A stretch of 64,000 nt of DNA from contig NZ_JACAOS010000016.1 in the NCBI RefSeq assembly GCF_013386165.1, forward strand, positions 372,001 to 436,000, written 5' to 3'. Under the pieces are notes generated by a model that was not told where the DNA came from, ran no database searches, and worked only from the letters and a program-made list of their open reading frames with translations. Every line of letters begins with the position of its first letter. Position 1 is the stretch's first letter. Of the stretch, positions 60,491 to 64,000 are shown piece by piece. The DNA is from Pseudomonas gingeri. GTDB lineage: Bacteria; Pseudomonadota; Gammaproteobacteria; Pseudomonadales; Pseudomonadaceae. The position numbers and the translations under genes are program-made.

Positions 60491-60883
60491 ATGTCGGCGA
60501 CTCAAAATTACGGCACTGGCCGTCGCAAGACCGCAACCGCACGCGTTTTCCTGCGTCCGGGTACTGGTAACATCTCCATCAACAACCGCACCCTGGACAC
60601 GTTCTTCGGTCGCGAAACTGCCCGCATGGTAGTTCGCCAGCCGCTGGAACTGACTGAGACTACCGAGAAATTCGATATCTACGTCACTGTCATCGGTGGT
60701 GGTGTAAGTGGTCAAGCTGGCGCAATCCGCCACGGTATCACTCGCGCTCTGATGGACTACGACGAGACTCTGCGCGGTGCTCTGCGCAAAGCCGGCTTCG
60801 TAACCCGCGATGCTCGTGAAGTTGAACGTAAGAAAGTCGGTCTGCGTAAAGCGCGTAAGCGTCCGCAGTACTCGAAGCGTTAA
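60491..60883 (+). CDS. rpsI: 30S ribosomal protein S9
   Basis: A 130-residue protein, full length, ending in the conserved KKVGLRKARKRPQYSKR tail that reaches the decoding centre. YGTGRRKTATARVFL at the N-terminus is diagnostic. It follows rplM by 14 bp and ends at a strong terminator. Confidence 0.99.
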   Translation: MSATQNYGTGRRKTATARVFLRPGTGNISINNRTLDTFFGRETARMVVRQPLELTETTEKFDIYVTVIGGGVSGQAGAIRHGITRALMDYDETLRGALRKAGFVTRDAREVERKKVGLRKARKRPQYSKR

Positions 60884-60928
60884 TTCGGTCCTCGTACCGC
60901 TTCACGTTTCAAGCTCTACGTTTCAAAA

Positions 60929-60965
60929 GAAAGCCCGGTTTCCTCGCGAAACCGGGCTTTTTTGT
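60929..60965 (+). terminator. intrinsic terminator of rplM-rpsI
   Basis: AAAGCCCGGTTTC pairs with GAAACCGGGCTTT and is followed by a T-run. Confidence 0.92.
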
Positions 60966-60990
60966 GGGCGAAATATTTTCCTGTGACAAC

Positions 60991-61017
60991 TTGCCACATC
61001 CGTAGAGCCCCTATACT
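60991..61017 (+). promoter_or_regulatory. candidate promoter of petABC
   Basis: TTGCCA (60991-60996) and a good -10, TATACT (61012-61017), lie 15 bases apart, ~145 bp upstream of petA. The spacing is shorter than ideal. The leader before petA is AT-rich. Confidence 0.45.
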
Positions 61018-61161
61018 ACAAGGCTTGAGGCAGGGTGGGGCCGGTAATTACCTTGTCAAAGGTGGGGCTTTTCATTACCATTCGGCAAAATTTATAAGTA
61101 CAAAAATTCACTTAGTAGACGCCTGATTTAACAGGCCACAAAGCTGATGGGAGAGGACTGA

Positions 61162-61758
61162 ATGAGTAGCAATGACGGCGTGAATGCAGGCCGGCGTCGC
61201 TTCCTCGTAGCAGCCACGTCCGTGGTAGGAGCTGCAGGAGCGGTGGGGGCTGCGGTCCCGTTCGTGGGGTCATGGTTTCCCAGTGCCAAGGCGAAAGCCG
61301 CAGGGGCACCCGTAAAGGTGAATATCAGCAAGATTGAACCCGGACAGCAGATGATTGCTGAGTGGCGCGGCCAACCGGTCTTTATCGTTCACCGTACTCC
61401 GGAGATTCTGGGCAACCTCGCCAAGATCGAGGATCGTTTATCCGATCCCGACTCCAAGGAATCCACGCAACCTACCTATGTCGACCCCAAGAACCGCGCG
61501 ATCAAGCCAGAGCTGCTGCTGCTGATCGGTATCTGTACACACCTGGGGTGCTCGCCCACCTTCCGTCCGGAAGTGGCGCCCGCCGATCTGGGTCCCGACT
61601 GGGTTGGTGGCTATTTCTGCCCTTGCCATGGTTCTCACTACGATCTGGCTGGCCGCGTCTACAAGTCGCAACCCGCGCCTTTGAACCTGCCGGTTCCGCC
61701 ACATTCCTATGAGACCGACACGATTATTGTGATTGGCGTCGATACGGAGAAAGCGTGA
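61162..61758 (+). CDS. petA: ubiquinol-cytochrome c reductase iron-sulfur (Rieske) subunit
   Basis: A 198-residue Rieske protein of the cytochrome bc1 complex. A twin-arginine-type leader (GRRRFLVAATSVVGAAG) also serves as membrane anchor. The cluster ligands lie in CTHLGCSP and CPCHGSHYD. It transfers electrons from ubiquinol to cytochrome c1 on the periplasmic side. The gene is first in petABC; its stop overlaps the petB start by one base (TGATG). Confidence 0.98.
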   Translation: MSSNDGVNAGRRRFLVAATSVVGAAGAVGAAVPFVGSWFPSAKAKAAGAPVKVNISKIEPGQQMIAEWRGQPVFIVHRTPEILGNLAKIEDRLSDPDSKESTQPTYVDPKNRAIKPELLLLIGICTHLGCSPTFRPEVAPADLGPDWVGGYFCPCHGSHYDLAGRVYKSQPAPLNLPVPPHSYETDTIIVIGVDTEKA

Positions 61759-62969
61759 TGAGCAAGTTCATGGATTGGGTCGATGCGCGTTTTCCCGCCA
61801 CCAAGATGTGGGAAGACCATCTCAGCAAGTATTACGCTCCGAAGAACTTCAACTTTTTCTACTTTTTTGGCTCCCTGGCACTGCTGGTGCTGGTCAATCA
61901 GATCGTCACCGGTGTCTGGCTGACCATGAGCTACACCCCTTCGGCGGAAGAGGCTTTCGCCTCCGTCGAATACATCATGCGCGACGTCGAGTACGGCTCG
62001 ATCCTGCGCCTGCTGCACTCCACTGGCGCTTCGGCGTTCTTTATCGTGGTCTACCTGCACATGTTCCGCGGCCTGCTCTATGGGTCGTACCAGAAGCCCC
62101 GTGAGCTGGTGTGGCTGTTTGGCATGCTGATCTACCTGGCGCTGATGGCCGAGGCCTTCATGGGCTACCTGCTGCCATGGGGCCAGATGTCCTACTGGGG
62201 GGCCCAGGTGATCATCTCGCTGTTCGGCGCGATCCCGGTCATCGGCAACGACCTGACCCAGTGGATTCGCGGTGACTACCTGATTTCCGGGATCACCCTG
62301 AACCGCTTCTTCGCCCTGCACGTGGTGGCCTTGCCGATCGTCATCCTTGGCCTGGTGGTGCTGCACGTACTGGCGCTGCACGAGGTCGGTTCGAACAACC
62401 CGGACGGCGTCGACATCAAGAAGCACAAGGACGAGAACGGTGTGCCGCTGGATGGCATTGCCTTCCATCCCTACTACACCGTGAAGGACATCGTCGGCGT
62501 GGTGGTGTTCCTGTTCATCTTCTGTTCCATCGTGTTCTTCTTCCCGGAAATGGGCGGCTATTTCCTCGAAAAACCCAACTTCGAAGTGGCCAACGCCTTC
62601 AAGACGCCTGAGCACATTGCCCCGGTCTGGTACTTCACGCCGTTCTACGCGATCCTGCGGGCGGTTCCGGACAAACTCATGGGCGTCATGGCCATGGGCG
62701 CGTCGATCGCCGTGCTGTTCGTCCTGCCGTGGCTGGACCGCAGTCCCGTCAAGTCGATGCGCTACAAGGGCTGGCTGAGCAAGATCTGGTTGTGGGTCTT
62801 CTGCATCGCCTTTGTCACCCTCGGCTGGCTGGGTGTGATGCCGCCGACGCCCGAGCGTACGCTGGTGTCGCGGATCTGCACGGTCCTGTACTTCGCCTAC
62901 TTCATTCTGATGCCGTTCTATACCCGGCTCGAGAAGACCAAACCGGTTCCGGAAAGGGTGACTGGCTGA
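61758..62969 (+). CDS. petB: cytochrome b of the bc1 complex
   Basis: A 403-residue membrane protein with about eight to nine hydrophobic segments and the usual haem histidines (for example LLHSTGASAFFIVVYLHMFRG and FFALHVVALPIVILGLVVLHV) and the Qo-site PEWY-like PVWYFTPFY. It is the central quinol-oxidising subunit. The start ATG at 61758 overlaps the petA stop and the stop at 62969 overlaps the petC start, which indicates translational coupling. Confidence 0.98.
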   Translation: MSKFMDWVDARFPATKMWEDHLSKYYAPKNFNFFYFFGSLALLVLVNQIVTGVWLTMSYTPSAEEAFASVEYIMRDVEYGSILRLLHSTGASAFFIVVYLHMFRGLLYGSYQKPRELVWLFGMLIYLALMAEAFMGYLLPWGQMSYWGAQVIISLFGAIPVIGNDLTQWIRGDYLISGITLNRFFALHVVALPIVILGLVVLHVLALHEVGSNNPDGVDIKKHKDENGVPLDGIAFHPYYTVKDIVGVVVFLFIFCSIVFFFPEMGGYFLEKPNFEVANAFKTPEHIAPVWYFTPFYAILRAVPDKLMGVMAMGASIAVLFVLPWLDRSPVKSMRYKGWLSKIWLWVFCIAFVTLGWLGVMPPTPERTLVSRICTVLYFAYFILMPFYTRLEKTKPVPERVTG

Positions 62970-63748
62970 TGAAAAAATTATTTGCAGTCTTGATGCTTTT
63001 GGCTCTGCCTCTTCTGTCTTTTGCCGATGAACATGGCCCTGATCTTGAAAAAGTCGACATCGATGTTTCCGACAAGGCGGCCATGCAGGATGGTGCGCGG
63101 ACCTTTGCCAACTATTGCATGGGTTGCCACAGCGCCAAGTTCCAGCGCTATGAGCGGGTTGCCGACGACCTGGGGATTCCCCATGACCTGATGCTCAAGA
63201 ACCTGGTGTTCACCGGGGCCAAGATCGGCGACCACATGACCATCGGCATGCAGCCGGCCGATGCCAAGGCCTGGTTCGGCGCGGCACCGCCCGACCTGAC
63301 CCTGGTGGCTCGCGTACGCGGCACCGACTGGCTCTACGGCTACCTGCGATCCTTTTACGAAGACCCGGCGCGCCCTTGGGGCGTGAACAACAAGGTCTTC
63401 CCGAATGTCGGCATGCCTAACGTACTGGCCGGCCTGCAGGGGCGGCAGGTTGTCGGCTGCAAGCAGGTTCAAATCGTCGAGGACGGCAAGAAGCAGTACG
63501 ATCCGCTGACAGGCACGCCTTTGACCCATGAAGCGTGCGACCAGTTGACCATCGTGCCGAAAACCGGTGCCTTGAACGAAGAGCAATTCAACGAGAAGGT
63601 CAAGAATCTGGTGACCTTCCTGGCCTACTCGGCCAACCCGGTGAAGCTTCAGCATCAGCGCATCGGGACCTACGTTTTGCTGTACCTGGCCTTCTTCTTC
63701 GTGTTCGCTTATCTGCTCAAGCGCGAATACTGGAAGGATGTGCATTGA
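62969..63748 (+). CDS. petC: cytochrome c1 of the bc1 complex
   Basis: A 259-residue periplasmic c-type cytochrome with an N-terminal signal peptide (KKLFAVLMLLALPLLSFA), one haem-binding CMGCHS motif at about residue 50, and a C-terminal anchor helix (YVLLYLAFFFVFAYLLKREY). It receives electrons from the Rieske centre and passes them to soluble cytochromes. The ATG at 62969 overlaps the petB stop. It is the last pet gene; a hairpin (GGGTGAG/CTCACCC, near 63818-63845) follows before sspA. Confidence 0.98.
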   Translation: MKKLFAVLMLLALPLLSFADEHGPDLEKVDIDVSDKAAMQDGARTFANYCMGCHSAKFQRYERVADDLGIPHDLMLKNLVFTGAKIGDHMTIGMQPADAKAWFGAAPPDLTLVARVRGTDWLYGYLRSFYEDPARPWGVNNKVFPNVGMPNVLAGLQGRQVVGCKQVQIVEDGKKQYDPLTGTPLTHEACDQLTIVPKTGALNEEQFNEKVKNLVTFLAYSANPVKLQHQRIGTYVLLYLAFFFVFAYLLKREYWKDVH

Positions 63749-63932
63749 TAACGTTGTAACATAGCTGTCAATCGTGCGCGCCCAAGGGTGCCTCTGAAGA
63801 TGTAGCCAGCAATGACGGGTGGGTGAGCCGGTAACGGTCTCACCCTCTGTCTGTTTCGTGGCTGCGGGAGGCTTGTCTTGGGCGCGCTCGTTTTTCCGTT
63901 TTCAATAATTTCAACAAGCGAGGAGGACCGCC

Positions 63933-64000
63933 ATGGGCGTGACCAACCGGTTGGCCTGTTACTCCGACCCCGCCGATCACTATTCCCACCGAGTGCGTAT
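63933..64000 (+). CDS. sspA: stringent starvation protein A, N-terminal part
   Basis: The first 22 residues are visible (GVTNRLACYSDPADHYSHRV), with a strong GAGGAGG site before the ATG at 63933. SspA is a glutathione-transferase-like protein that binds RNA polymerase. The position after petABC is conserved in pseudomonads. The rest lies beyond the window. Confidence 0.93.
   Translation, partial: MGVTNRLACYSDPADHYSHRVR

Overview
The window is high-GC Gammaproteobacterial chromosome and almost certainly comes from a fluorescent-type Pseudomonas. The support is the gene order rplM-rpsI-petABC-sspA at the right end, the pair of an mqo gene and a PA4642-type small protein, two Pseudomonas REP/REPIN families scattered between genes, a YajG lipoprotein, trpS-zapE with a YhcB protein nearby, and typical Pseudomonas metabolic operons. 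No rRNA, tRNA, CRISPR array, phage or insertion sequence was seen.

Layout. 0-4.8 kb: a glucarate/galactarate catabolic operon (end of kdgD, alpha-ketoglutaric semialdehyde dehydrogenase, a GudP-like transporter, garD). 4.9-8.6 kb: a LysR regulator divergent from a small operon of an isoleucine-hydroxylase-type Fe(II)/2-oxoglutarate dioxygenase, a LysE exporter, a ThrH-like phosphatase and an unknown protein. 8.7-25.3 kb: mostly core genes (glutaminase, malate:quinone oxidoreductase, YajG lipoprotein, acyltransferase, CPXCG and DUF2007 small proteins, SRAP protein, a double-Cache chemoreceptor, an M48 lipoprotein, a TMEM165-type manganese exporter behind a yybP-ykoY riboswitch, rsmC, a D-2-hydroxyacid dehydrogenase, a second LysE, an AraC regulator and a divergent MFS transporter). 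25.4-33.7 kb: an acyl-CoA synthetase, a DUF1302/DUF1329 outer-membrane pair and a MalT/AlkS-like LuxR regulator. The two structural promoters share a motif at identical spacing, so they look like one lipid-type regulon. 33.9-40.0 kb: a REC-GGDEF-EAL protein followed by a large hybrid kinase with a C-terminal Hpt domain, probably one c-di-GMP phosphorelay.

40.0-43.0 kb: an AT-richer island encoding a folate-independent core methionine synthase (MesD), its partner MesX (DUF1852) and a flavin reductase. 43.1-48.5 kb: core genes (YcbL-type MBL hydrolase, OmpA-like lipoprotein, YhcB, alpha/beta hydrolase, trpS, zapE). 48.6-57.3 kb: an accessory block with two DJ-1/AraC regulators, an asparaginase, a 126-bp tandem repeat array, and an operon pairing an amino-acid 2-monooxygenase-type flavoenzyme with a nitrilase-superfamily amidase and an internally duplicated membrane protein. 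57.4-64 kb: acyl-CoA dehydrogenase, aldo/keto reductase, then rplM-rpsI, the cytochrome bc1 operon petABC, and the start of sspA.

The most interesting systems are the MesD/MesX/flavin-reductase island, the dioxygenase-LysE-phosphatase operon, the monooxygenase/amidase operon, and the shared promoter element of the acyl-CoA synthetase/DUF1302 regulon. All family assignments were made by eye from the translated sequence; no database search was run.
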